Shown: piece by piece, positions 8,338-13,880 of the stretch
Layout of the letters: each line of letters opens with the position of its first letter
Numbering within the stretch: position 1 is the stretch's first letter
From: a virus
IMG/VR virus record: IMGVR_UViG_3300047409_000295
Span: 1-26,752 of that record
Length of the DNA stretch: 26,752 bases
Strand: one strand, 5' to 3'
Notes under the pieces: generated by a model
Seen by the model: only the letters and a program-made list of their open reading frames with translations
Database searches by the model: none
What the model was told of the DNA's origin: nothing
Made by a program: the position numbers and the translations under genes

Positions 8338-8825
8338 ACCCACTCGCCCCCTCGTCCGCGGGCCTCCATCCAGCCCGCCGCGAGTGCTTGGGCGTACGGG
8401 CTGTAGATGGAGAAGTGAGCGAAGGGCGTCCCGTCCCAAGTGCTCGGGAGGAATTGGAAGAGCCCTGTCGCCCCGGAGGGGTTGTGCGCGCCGGCGAAGA
8501 AGCCGGATTCGCACTGCGCCCGACGCCAGAGCGTCGAGCACGACCCGTAGACACTGCAGGCGAGCTCGATCGCCTCCTTGACGGTCGAGTGGTGCTGCAG
8601 CGTGCGAGTGAGTTGCTTCACGCGGCGGTGCGCCTGTAGGTAGCGCGTGTGCTCGCGTTTCACCTGTTTACGTAACGTAGAAAGCTCGAAGTCGTTGTTG
8701 ACGACGACGATCGTTGCGGGGGAAGGCGGTGGTGCTGGATCGCCCTCCGGAACTGTCGGCGTGTCGCCGCGTGCTGCGACGACGAAGACCAGCGCGATCA
8801 GGCCGACCAGGAAGAGGGCAATCAA
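8328..8825 (-). CDS. Membrane-anchored lysozyme-like endolysin
   Basis: The product has 165 residues. Residues 2-19 are hydrophobic (LFLVGLIALVFVV), a signal anchor. A Pro-rich linker and a helical region (45-80) follow, then a lysozyme/SLT-like domain: Glu106 in AQCESGF is the candidate catalytic acid, followed by NPSGATGLFQFLPSTW, the typical 'N..G..GLFQ..P.TW' of these folds. Four cysteines (90, 96, 105, 164) suggest disulfides and activity outside the membrane. It cleaves peptidoglycan at the end of infection. The start appears to be TTG at 8825, and no ATG or GTG lies in frame after the upstream stop. It is placed after a putative holin. Confidence 0.8.
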   Translation of the reverse strand: MIALFLVGLIALVFVVAARGDTPTVPEGDPAPPPSPATIVVVNNDFELSTLRKQVKREHTRYLQAHRRVKQLTRTLQHHSTVKEAIELACSVYGSCSTLWRRAQCESGFFAGAHNPSGATGLFQFLPSTWDGTPFAHFSIYSPYAQALAAGWMEARGRGGEWVCR

Positions 8826-8839
8826 GGGAACGCCTTCAC
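8822..8839 (-). promoter_or_regulatory. Possible 5-codon leader before the endolysin
   Basis: A strong AAGGAGG (8851-8845) lies 5 bases before GTG 8839. That GTG opens a five-codon frame (VKAFP) whose TGA overlaps the endolysin TTG start as TTGA. The endolysin start itself has only GAAGG, about 7 bases upstream. This suggests coupled re-initiation from the minicistron. It is visible in sequence, but its function is inferred. Confidence 0.35.
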
Positions 8840-8867
8840 GCGCACCTCCTTACTCGGGGACAGGGGG

Positions 8868-9095
8868 CTACTCAGTCTCGAAGGAGATCCAGGCGATCTG
8901 GACGCCGCTCAGGTTGTAGATGCCGATGCCTTTGCCGACCGACATGCTCTTGATCTGCTGGGCGGTGAAATAGCTGCCGGCGAGCGTGGCAAGCACCTGC
9001 AGGTTGTCCGACGCGCCGACAAGCGCCCCGCGTACGCCGTCCTTGAGCACGTAGGCGCTGTACTGGTAGGAGGCCCGCGTCTCCGCTGTCGCCAT
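8868..9095 (-). CDS. Small protein in the lysis cassette
   Basis: The 75-residue product starts MATAETRASYQYSAYVLKDG at ATG 9095, which overlaps the holin stop (TGATG). A frame extending to 9164 on the same strand would overlap the holin gene entirely and is unlikely. There are no membrane segments. The sequence looks like a mixed α/β small domain with 'GKGIGIYNLSGVQIAWISFE' at its end, reminiscent of short virion-surface domains. It lies between holin and endolysin. The function is unknown. A late structural or lysis-accessory role is inferred from place. Confidence 0.65.
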   Translation of the reverse strand: MATAETRASYQYSAYVLKDGVRGALVGASDNLQVLATLAGSYFTAQQIKSMSVGKGIGIYNLSGVQIAWISFETE

Positions 9096-9268
9096 CAGGG
9101 GCCCGGTCGGTAGACCGCGTAGCCGTTGGCGAGCGCGAGCGCGAGCAGCCCGCCAGAGATCCACTCATCGAAGGTGCTACTGAACAGATCTGCGCCGAGC
9201 GCGATCAGCAGGGCGAGGAAAAAGCAGATCACTGCTGCGAGCCAGAGCCAGTAGTGACGAAAGACCAT
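9095..9268 (-). CDS. Putative holin (two membrane spans)
   Basis: This 57-residue protein starts at ATG 9268 with AGGAGG 4 bases upstream. It has two hydrophobic segments, about residues 6-24 (YWLWLAAVICFFLALLIAL) and 37-52 (ISGGLLALALANGYAV), separated by a short acidic loop (ADLFSSTFDE), and a tiny C-terminal tail. This matches a class II-like holin. It is the first gene of the leftward late transcript and overlaps the next gene by one base, with the endolysin two genes further on. Some capsid-decoration or superinfection membrane proteins look similar, so the assignment rests on topology and context. Confidence 0.7.
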   Translation of the reverse strand: MVFRHYWLWLAAVICFFLALLIALGADLFSSTFDEWISGGLLALALANGYAVYRPGP

Positions 9269-9297
9269 CAAGCCTCCTTTCGGCCCAGAAACACCGA

Positions 9298-9331
9298 GAG
9301 CCCCGAAGGGCTCCCAGTGGGTCAGACCAAC
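9298..9331. promoter_or_regulatory. UUCG-type hairpin plus degenerate leader box in the divergent region
   Basis: GAGCCC (9298-9303) and GGGCTC (9308-9313) form a perfect stem. The loop reads TTCG on the minus strand, an extra-stable tetraloop in the leader of the late transcript. On the plus strand it is followed at 6 bases by GGTCAGACCAAC (9320-9331), 11 of 12 matches to the leader box at 16923-16934. It may be a decayed copy of the leader element found seven times at 15120-17407. Confidence 0.45.
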
Positions 9332-9415
9332 CGAGGCTCAACCCGAAGGGAGCGCCTTGGAGGACTGCTGGGGAGTCTAGCTGGGTTGCCTAAGGACTGC
9401 AGAATCGCTGCATAT

Positions 9416-9445
9416 GAGACAAACGACCGACTGAGGCGCTAGGCT
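9416..9445 (+). promoter_or_regulatory. Candidate rightward early promoter
   Basis: GAGACA (9416-9421, 4 of 6 to TTGACA), an 18-base spacer, then TAGGCT (9440-9445) lie 38 bases before the C2H2 zinc-finger gene, whose AAGGAGG is at 9472-9478. The remainder of 9269-9482 has no gene. A leftward late promoter should also lie here, but I cannot place it. Confidence 0.3.
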
Positions 9446-9482
9446 CTGCGCGTCAGACTGCCGAATCAAAAAGGAGGACAAG

Positions 9483-10112
9483 ATGCCCGAGTCAGCGGCT
9501 GTGGCACAGACAGCGACCGCCGAAGCGCGTCCTTACGTCTGCGACGAGTGCGGTCAGCAGTTCACTCGCCAGCAGGGATTGACGCGCCACATGCGCGAAA
9601 CGCATGGCGGGAAGAAGGAGAAGCCGAAGGAACAGACGACCGACAGGCTGCACGCGAGACTGGCTGCGTTTGCGCAGCCGCTACTCGACGAGCGAGCCGA
9701 GATCCAGCGCGAGCTCGAGCGGGCGCAAGAACGCGTCAATGATCTGCGGCTCGAGGTTCGCTCTTACGACGCAGCATTGAAGCGAATCGATCCGAGCCTG
9801 GTTAGGGCGAAGGCTTCAGCCGGACAGGGGAAGACGCACGACCGCCCCTTCGACCCGGATAGCGAAGCCGATGCGAAAAAGATCGCAGCGGTCGAGCAGT
9901 ACCTGGGCGCACACGACGAGCTCGACGAAGGCTTCACGGTCACGGGCCTCGCGGACCGGATGCAGGCGATCGGCTCGGGGATCAGCGGCCACAAGATGCG
10001 GAAGATCATCGAGCTCTTGCATGCACGCGGCGTCGTACGCAAAGACAGAGTCGTCAAAGGCGGCGGATACGCTTACGTCCTGATCGGAAGGAACGGCGAT
10101 GGCGCGCAGTAG
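9483..10112 (+). CDS. C2H2 zinc-finger / coiled-coil / winged-helix-like DNA-binding protein
   Basis: This 209-residue protein is first in the rightward operon, with AAGGAGG before ATG. Residues 18-41 form one textbook C2H2 finger: Cys20-x2-Cys23, Phe27, Leu33, His36-x4-His41. A basic linker (GGKKEKPKEQ) and a helix-rich segment at about 54-105 (AQPLLDERAEIQRELERAQE...) look like a coiled coil, so it may dimerise. Residues 125-205 (AVEQYLGAHDELDEGFTVTGLADRMQAIG...KMRKIIELLHARGVVRKDRVVKGGGYAYVL) look like a winged helix. A DNA-binding regulator is inferred. Isolated classical C2H2 fingers are uncommon in phages. Confidence 0.8.
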   Translation: MPESAAVAQTATAEARPYVCDECGQQFTRQQGLTRHMRETHGGKKEKPKEQTTDRLHARLAAFAQPLLDERAEIQRELERAQERVNDLRLEVRSYDAALKRIDPSLVRAKASAGQGKTHDRPFDPDSEADAKKIAAVEQYLGAHDELDEGFTVTGLADRMQAIGSGISGHKMRKIIELLHARGVVRKDRVVKGGGYAYVLIGRNGDGAQ

Positions 10113-10509
10113 ACCGACACACGCAACCCAGTACGACTTCCGCGACACGGACATCATGTTCAAGATCGCGGAGAACAACGGGCACGGCATCTCGACACTC
10201 GACATCGCTGACTTGCTCGGCTTCGACAAAGAGGAAGGCGGACGCCCGGTCGGGATCCGACTCGCCTGGATGAAGAAGTTCGGGATGGTCGCTTTCGACG
10301 ACGACAATCGTCTCTGGAGCCTCTCGCAGTCAGGGCGGCGCGTCACAGCCGCGCATCTGCGTGCGCCGGCGCTGCGCGTCGTCGAGAGCCTGCCGGACGA
10401 GACGATGGTCGAGACGATGGGCCTGGTGCTCTCGCGCTTCCAGAAGGGAGACTCGATGCTCGGTCACATGCTGCGCCGCGAGTTCGTGTACGCAACCCAA
10501 AAGCGATGA
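10099..10509 (+). CDS. Winged-helix-like small regulator
   Basis: This 136-residue product overlaps the preceding gene by 14 bases. Residues 15-75 contain 'DIMFKIAENNGHGISTLDIADLLGFDKEE...VGIRLAWMKKFGMVAFDDDNRLWSLSQSGRRV', the pattern of a winged helix (two helices, recognition helix with arginines, β-hairpin wing ending in 'W.LS..G'). The last 50 residues form a helix (MVETMGLVLSRFQKGD). It probably binds DNA together with or after the zinc-finger protein. No close family is recognised. Confidence 0.7.
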   Translation: MARSRPTHATQYDFRDTDIMFKIAENNGHGISTLDIADLLGFDKEEGGRPVGIRLAWMKKFGMVAFDDDNRLWSLSQSGRRVTAAHLRAPALRVVESLPDETMVETMGLVLSRFQKGDSMLGHMLRREFVYATQKR

Positions 10510-10667
10510 CACCGAACGAACACGCGCTCGAGGCCGAGCGGTGCCTACGCGAAGCCGACCTACTGCCCCAGGATGACCACACATGGGAGGACGACCTGAA
10601 GCTCGCGACCGCGCACGCGCTCGTCGCGCTCGCATTGCAGCAGACAGGCTGGACGACAAGCGAATGA
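10506..10667 (+). CDS. Small hypothetical protein
   Basis: This 53-residue protein (MTPNEHALEAERCLREADLL...) is mainly helical and acidic, with an Ala/Leu-rich end. It starts at ATG 10506 overlapping the previous stop (ATGA), and its own stop overlaps the next ATG in the same way. The perfect tiling supports reality despite its size. Function unknown. Confidence 0.6.
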   Translation: MTPNEHALEAERCLREADLLPQDDHTWEDDLKLATAHALVALALQQTGWTTSE

Positions 10668-10852
10668 GGCCTCGCGCATCCCCGGCACTGCCCGCGTCGA
10701 TCCCGCGTGACCGGCTGCTCGAGACGATGCGCAAGCACGAACCGATGCTGCGCAACTCGCTCGTCCAGATGGACACGCACTGGATCAAGTCGCGCAACGT
10801 GATCCGCGTCAGCTTCGACTTCGATATTGCGAAATATCTGGAGCAGGGATGA
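10664..10852 (+). CDS. Small hypothetical protein
   Basis: The 62-residue product starts MRPRASPALPASIPRDRLLE at ATG 10664, chosen because it overlaps the upstream stop as ATGA. A frame open further upstream to 10583 would lie across the previous gene. The second half (HWIKSRNVIRVSFDFDIAKYLEQG) looks like a β-strand plus helix. The stop overlaps the next ATG. Function unknown. Confidence 0.6.
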   Translation: MRPRASPALPASIPRDRLLETMRKHEPMLRNSLVQMDTHWIKSRNVIRVSFDFDIAKYLEQG

Positions 10853-11232
10853 ACGTGCTCGTCTGCGGCTCGCGAGCCTGGAAAAACACCAGCGCGATCC
10901 GTGAGCGGCTACAGCAACTCCCTCGCGGCACCGTCATCCTGCACGGCGGCGCACGCGGCGCAGACAGGACAGCCGGCACGATCGCAGCCTCGCTCGGCCT
11001 CCACGTCCGCGAGTTCAAGGCCGACTGGAAGAACCTGGGGAAAAGCGCAGGCTTCAGCCGGAACATTCAGATGCTCGAGCAGGCCCCCGACCTCGTCATC
11101 GCCTTCTGGGTCGACGGCTCAAGCGGGACCGGGCACACCGTGCGTGAAGCGCGCAAGCGCGGCATCCCCGTCGAGATACACGGGATGAACGACACCGCGA
11201 GAGAGGCCCTCTGGTACGAGGAGTCGAAATAA
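10849..11232 (+). CDS. DUF2493 (YspA/cpYpsA-type SLOG-fold) protein
   Basis: The product has 127 residues with the family signature: GSRAW near 7-11, HGGARGAD at 32-39, F.ADW ending at residue 60, SAGFSRN near 66-72, then 'VIAFWVDGSSGTGHTVREA'. This is a Rossmann-like SLOG fold thought to bind nucleotides or nucleic acid and related distantly to DprA and YpsA. The biochemical role of the phage versions is not established. Some SLOG proteins sense nucleotide signals in defence. It lies in a coupled early operon, with ATG overlapping the previous stop. Confidence 0.88.
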   Translation: MNVLVCGSRAWKNTSAIRERLQQLPRGTVILHGGARGADRTAGTIAASLGLHVREFKADWKNLGKSAGFSRNIQMLEQAPDLVIAFWVDGSSGTGHTVREARKRGIPVEIHGMNDTAREALWYEESK

Positions 11233-11690
11233 GCGAGATCGGGCCGCACACCCAGGACGCCCTGCACGCCGCGCTCGCGGACGAACGGCTGCGCGGGCTC
11301 TACCAGCGCGCCTCGCCCGTACTCGACAAGTGGGACGACGAGGACGAGCTCTACAGCACCGGCTACTACGGGCTCGACGGCGAACGGATCGACCGGCGCA
11401 CCGCCTTCGTGCTGATGGAGTCGCCGCAGAAGATCCTGCGCCAGGAGTGGCTACACATACGCGACCGGCTGCGCGTCTGGGTCTCGACGGTTTGGGTCGG
11501 AGACGAGCTCGAGATCGACCAGCGGCCCTGGATCTTCGAGACGATGGTCTTCGAAGGGGTCGCCTTCTGGTACGACGTGCGCGCCCGCCCCGGCTACGGC
11601 GACGATCTCGAGCAGTGGCGCTACGCGACGATCGAGGAAGCACTCGCCGGCCATGAGATGGCAATCGAAGCGACGAGGCTCTACGGATGA
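11229..11690 (+). CDS. Unknown early protein with non-standard start (ATA 11229 or CTG 11211)
   Basis: The open frame clearly extends left of its first ATG (11409). The reading SEIGPHTQDALHAALADERL...YSTGYYGLDGERIDRR is protein-like and continues into VLMESPQKILRQEW. No ATG, GTG or TTG occurs upstream in this frame. GAGGAG lies 5 bases before an ATA at 11229 that overlaps the upstream TAA as ATAA, mirroring the ATGA overlaps nearby. CTG at 11211 is the alternative. With ATA the product has about 153 residues. The C-terminal half has many aromatics (WIFETMVFEGVAFWYDV). Function unknown. It ends overlapping the next ATG. Confidence 0.6.
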   Translation: MSEIGPHTQDALHAALADERLRGLYQRASPVLDKWDDEDELYSTGYYGLDGERIDRRTAFVLMESPQKILRQEWLHIRDRLRVWVSTVWVGDELEIDQRPWIFETMVFEGVAFWYDVRARPGYGDDLEQWRYATIEEALAGHEMAIEATRLYG

Positions 11691-11980
11691 GCCGCGCCGG
11701 CAAACCCGAACTGCGCCCGCTCCAGCCCCCGCCCGAACTGCAGGCGCTGCTGCCGGGAATGAAGACCTACCGGCTCGGCGGCTGCTGGATCATGGTCGCA
11801 GTCGAAGACGGACGCTGGCACCTCTCGATCTCGAGACGAGACCGGCTCCCCAACTGGGAGGAGGTGAAGCGCGCCCGCTACGAGCTCGTCCCAGACGAAG
11901 TCACGATGGCGATGCTGCTCCCACCCGAAGACGAGTACGTGAACGTGCAGGAGTACTGCTTCCACCTCTGGCAGATATGA
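11687..11980 (+). CDS. Conserved small phage protein
   Basis: This 97-residue product has a central 'GRWHLSISRRDRLPNWEEVKRARYELVPDEVTMAMLLPPEDEYVNVQEYCFHLWQI'. The WHLSIS, 'P.W.E...ARY.L.P', 'M.M.LPP...YVN' and 'CFHLW' strings are familiar from a widespread actinophage and rhizophage family of unknown function. ATG overlaps the preceding stop and TGA overlaps the next start. The compact single domain suggests binding of a small partner, but this is not established. Confidence 0.75.
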   Translation: MSRAGKPELRPLQPPPELQALLPGMKTYRLGGCWIMVAVEDGRWHLSISRRDRLPNWEEVKRARYELVPDEVTMAMLLPPEDEYVNVQEYCFHLWQI

Positions 11981-12192
11981 GCGAGAACAGGCCAGCGAGC
12001 GTCGAAGAAGCCCAAGAGAGATGGAAGGCGCAGCACAGCGAGGCCTGGACCGAGAAGGAGTTCCAGAACATCTACCGCGCCCTCGAGCTCGCGAAGGACA
12101 GCCTCGACAACGCCAACCTCGTCGAGGCGGGGATCTGGATCGAGCGGGCCGCGCTCGGGACGCGCCTGCTCGTCTGCCGCGTCTATCGCTAG
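11977..12192 (+). CDS. Small helical hypothetical protein
   Basis: The product has 71 residues starting at ATG 11977 (MSENRPASVEEAQERWKAQH), overlapping the previous stop as ATGA. It is almost entirely helical, with 'NIYRALELAKDSLDNANLVEAGIWIERA' in the middle. The TAG stop lies in CTAG, whose other strand carries the stop of the convergent gene. It is the last gene of the coupled early string. Function unknown. Confidence 0.6.
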   Translation: MSENRPASVEEAQERWKAQHSEAWTEKEFQNIYRALELAKDSLDNANLVEAGIWIERAALGTRLLVCRVYR

Positions 12193-12374
12193 CTCGCGAG
12201 CGCCCTCGGCCGGAACAAGACCACCGGGCAGAGCGGGCTTTTGAAGAGAAAATGCGTCTCCACCGGCCGGCCGCACGCCTCGCAGAGGAGCTCCGCGCCG
12301 CAAACCCAGCACCAGAGCGCATCACCCGGATGGGGCCCGTGCCGATCGTCGACCGGGCAGCGGATCTCGTTCAT
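12189..12374 (-). CDS. Small zinc-ribbon protein, convergent
   Basis: This 61-residue protein has Cys6, a CWVC pair (22-25) and a CEAC pair (31-34) with following glycines, a compact zinc-ribbon layout. It lies on the minus strand between plus-strand genes, shares CTAG with the stop of its convergent neighbour, and starts at ATG 12374 with only a weak AGGG upstream. Plus-strand frames over the same bases lack any pattern. Function unknown. It may be a regulator of host transcription or translation, as many phage zinc ribbons are. Confidence 0.5.
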   Translation of the reverse strand: MNEIRCPVDDRHGPHPGDALWCWVCGAELLCEACGRPVETHFLFKSPLCPVVLFRPRALAS

Positions 12375-12468
12375 GGCCCTACAGACGTTACCCGATGATG
12401 CAAAGTTTGTATCTTATGAGCAGAGGACGGGCCGAAGACTGCGGGTTATCTCCTGTGAATAGAACCCC
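12375..12468. promoter_or_regulatory. AT-rich divergent intergenic region
   Basis: This 94-base gap between a minus-strand and a plus-strand start contains a clearly AT-richer stretch (about 12393-12421), with TATCTT (12410-12415) readable as a rightward -10 and TAAGAT on the minus strand as a leftward -10. No good -35 accompanies either. Confidence 0.3.
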
Positions 12469-12663
12469 GTGGTCACCCACATGACCGTCCTCGACATCTG
12501 CCCGGTCTGCGGCTGGGTGCAAGCGAACGTCAACAATCCAGGGCCGCTGCAGAAACCCTGCCACGTCTGCGGAGGCTCCGGGCGCGTCGAGGAATACCCG
12601 CCGCAGCCTGGACGCAGAAACGGACGGCCCTGCCTCGCCTGCGACGGAAAGGGCTATATATAG
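12469..12663 (+). CDS. Small DnaJ-type zinc-finger protein
   Basis: The product has up to 64 residues from GTG 12469, or 60 from ATG 12481. No strong ribosome site marks either. It has CPVC near 11-14, CHVCGGSGRV near 31-40 and CLACDGKGY near 55-63. The CxxCxGxG pairs are the signature of the DnaJ central zinc domain, normally used to bind unfolded peptides. Here it stands alone without a J domain. It may act as a chaperone-like adaptor or nucleic-acid binder. The stop TAG lies in a TATATATAG stretch. Confidence 0.6.
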   Translation: MVTHMTVLDICPVCGWVQANVNNPGPLQKPCHVCGGSGRVEEYPPQPGRRNGRPCLACDGKGYI

Positions 12664-12664
12664 G

Positions 12665-12739
12665 AGCGCGTCCGTCCGGCTCGCTCCCGCGCCCCGTGGG
12701 GTAAGCATGTCGGGTCGACATCGACCGGACGGGCGCGTT
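12665..12739. ncRNA. Candidate structured RNA (three-way junction)
   Basis: A 15-bp outer stem joins 12665-12679 and 12725-12739 (core CGCGTCCGTCCGG with CCGGACGGGCGCG, two G-U pairs). Inside it are two hairpins: CCCC-GT-GGGG (12692-12701) and ATGTCG-GGT-CGACAT (12707-12721). It fills the gap between two small genes. No U-tract follows. It could be a stable RNA, a processing site or a binding site for a protein on DNA. No known RNA family is recognised. Confidence 0.4.
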
Positions 12740-12750
12740 ACCGTCCTCCT

Positions 12751-12969
12751 ATGCCGATGACAGAAAAATGCCACGCACCAGGCTGGGTCGGGAAGCCCCT
12801 CTGCGACGACTGCGCATGGGAAGGAAGCTGCCGCTCTATATATAAGGAGCAGGCGGGGGCCCGTCGTGTCGCGCAGGCTGGCTCCCCGTCCCCCGCACGC
12901 CAGACCTCAAGCACTCAGCCACCGGCACCACCCCGCCGGCAGGGATCCGCTCGCAGTCGAACATCGTGA
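12751..12969 (+). CDS. Possible small Cys-rich protein
   Basis: The first about 30 residues (MPMTEKCHAPGWVGKPLCDD followed by CAWEGSC) look like a genuine small zinc-binding protein with Cys/His spacing. From about residue 35 the frame becomes the antisense of the minus-strand gene at 12836-13072 and is of low quality. ATG 12751 has no ribosome site, and CCTCCT precedes it. It may be a truncated gene eroded by the convergent one. Confidence 0.3.
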   Translation: MPMTEKCHAPGWVGKPLCDDCAWEGSCRSIYKEQAGARRVAQAGSPSPARQTSSTQPPAPPRRQGSARSRTS

Positions 12970-13072
12970 TGATCGGCTCGCCCGCCGCACGCGCCAACTG
13001 CACGCAGACGCAGTCCGGGGCGTGAAGCTCCAACTCGCCGTTCGGGCCCTCGATCGCCGCGATATCGATCAT
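12836..13072 (-). CDS. Small hypothetical protein, last of a minus-strand trio
   Basis: The 78-residue product starts MIDIAAIEGPNGELELHAPD at ATG 13072, overlapping the previous stop as ATGA. Three cysteines (DCVCVQL, FDCER) and a later 'PVAECLRSGVRG' are present, and the tail is Pro/Arg-rich. The stop lies in a TATATATA run. A frame open up to 13186 belongs to the neighbouring gene's antisense frame and is rejected. Function unknown. Confidence 0.55.
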   Translation of the reverse strand: MIDIAAIEGPNGELELHAPDCVCVQLARAAGEPIITMFDCERIPAGGVVPVAECLRSGVRGTGSQPARHDGPPPAPYI

Positions 13073-13344
13073 CGATGGTGAAAACCCTGGGCTTGCAGCA
13101 GTGCCGCAAGCTGCGCCAGCGCCTGCGGCTGCTGAGAGACCCTGTGGATCCCCTGCTCGTAGGCGAACTGGTGCGCCGCCGGCCAAGCGATGTGATCCGG
13201 GATCCCTCTCGCCCTCAAGCCCTGCGCAATGTAGTTCGCCTGCTCCTCCGTATTCGAAGCGTGGCTCAAGTCACCCATGAACCGAGCCCCACGCTCCGCC
13301 TGGTGCACCGGATAGGAGAGCGCGTTCAGCAGCCCGTGCAGCAT
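13069..13344 (-). CDS. Hypothetical protein
   Basis: This 91-residue protein starts MLHGLLNALSYPVHQAERGA. It is largely helical, with 'NTEEQANYIAQGLRARGIPDHIAWPAAHQFAYEQGI' and a Gln/Ala-rich end. The ATG overlaps the upstream stop (TGATG) and its TGA overlaps the next ATG, so the three minus-strand genes are coupled. No motif is recognised. Confidence 0.6.
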   Translation of the reverse strand: MLHGLLNALSYPVHQAERGARFMGDLSHASNTEEQANYIAQGLRARGIPDHIAWPAAHQFAYEQGIHRVSQQPQALAQLAALLQAQGFHHR

Positions 13345-13760
13345 CAGAGCGACTCGATCTCGCCGGCCATGAAGCCCCTGTAGCGCCAGTGCGCATAGGC
13401 CTCGGCCTGGGCAAGACGCGTCTCCAGATTCACCGTCGAGTCGCGAGCATCAGGAGAAGTCTGCGCATGGTGCAGCCTCGCGAGCTCGACGCACTGCTTC
13501 ACGTAGACCTCCTCCGAGGGCAGCATGGACTCGCGCCCCAGCATGCGCTGCGCCGCAGCATCCCGCTCCACCTTCGTCCTCGTCTCCGAAGGCGAGTAGC
13601 CCCAGCGGTCACGCTCGGCCTGTTCTGCGTCGAGGGCGAGCACAGGAACAACCTCCTCGACCGAGCGCCGGCCATACGCCTTCCTACAAGCCTCCGAATG
13701 GAAGCGCGCCTGCGCCGAACCGTCGAACTCGACCCCGCAGTTCAAGCACGTCTTGACCAT
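13344..13760 (-). CDS. Zinc-ribbon protein heading a minus-strand operon
   Basis: The 138-residue product has N-terminal residues 5-35 (CLNCGVEFDGSAQARFHSEACRKAYGRR) that form a zinc ribbon of the kind seen in many bacterial and phage proteins ('C..CG..F......FCS..CR..Y..R', with the first Cys of the second pair replaced by His). The rest is helical, with 'RDAAAQRML', 'EEVYVKQCVELARLHHA' and 'RLAQAEAYAHWRYRGFM'. The ATG is preceded by GGGAG at 10 bases, with a copy of an 11-base repeat between them. It may be autoregulated through those repeats. Confidence 0.65.
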   Translation of the reverse strand: MVKTCLNCGVEFDGSAQARFHSEACRKAYGRRSVEEVVPVLALDAEQAERDRWGYSPSETRTKVERDAAAQRMLGRESMLPSEEVYVKQCVELARLHHAQTSPDARDSTVNLETRLAQAEAYAHWRYRGFMAGEIESL

Positions 13761-13832
13761 GTCCGAGTTCTCCCTATGTCCGGGTTCTCTGTCCGAGTTC
13801 TGTCATCCGGGGCCCCAAGCGTGTCCGAGTTC
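13760..13832. repeat. Four direct repeats of TGTCCGAGTTC upstream of a minus-strand operon
   Basis: Copies lie at 13760-13770, 13777-13787 (one mismatch, TGTCCGGGTTC), 13790-13800 and 13822-13832, so spacing is 17, 13 and 32 bases. The first overlaps the start codon of the 13344-13760 gene. This arrangement fits operator sites for a repressor, or short iterons. No other exact copy was seen in the window. GTCCGAGTTG at 15129 is a partial match. Confidence 0.6.
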
Positions 13833-13834
13833 AA

Positions 13835-13880
13835 CCTGCCGGCGGGCCGGGATCCGGTGAGAAGCAAGCCCGCCGGCAGG
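13835..13880. repeat. 13-bp perfect inverted repeat
   Basis: CCTGCCGGCGGGC (13835-13847) and GCCCGCCGGCAGG (13868-13880) are exact inverse copies around 20 bases. It lies just beyond the four direct repeats, between two leftward genes, and could end transcription from the 14111 gene or be a protein site. No T-run follows on either strand. Confidence 0.5.

Noticed and set aside
8338-8541. N-terminal extension of the HNH gene
   Set aside because: It lies wholly inside the endolysin coding region in another frame, and ATG 8337 has a GA-rich ribosome site and the right overlap.
9254-9442. Plus-strand frame through the divergent control region
   Set aside because: No ribosome site, poor composition, and it would read through the hairpin and candidate promoter region.
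12241-12462. Plus-strand frame over the minus-strand zinc-ribbon gene
   Set aside because: It lacks motifs and a ribosome site, whereas the minus strand gives a coherent Cys-pair protein.
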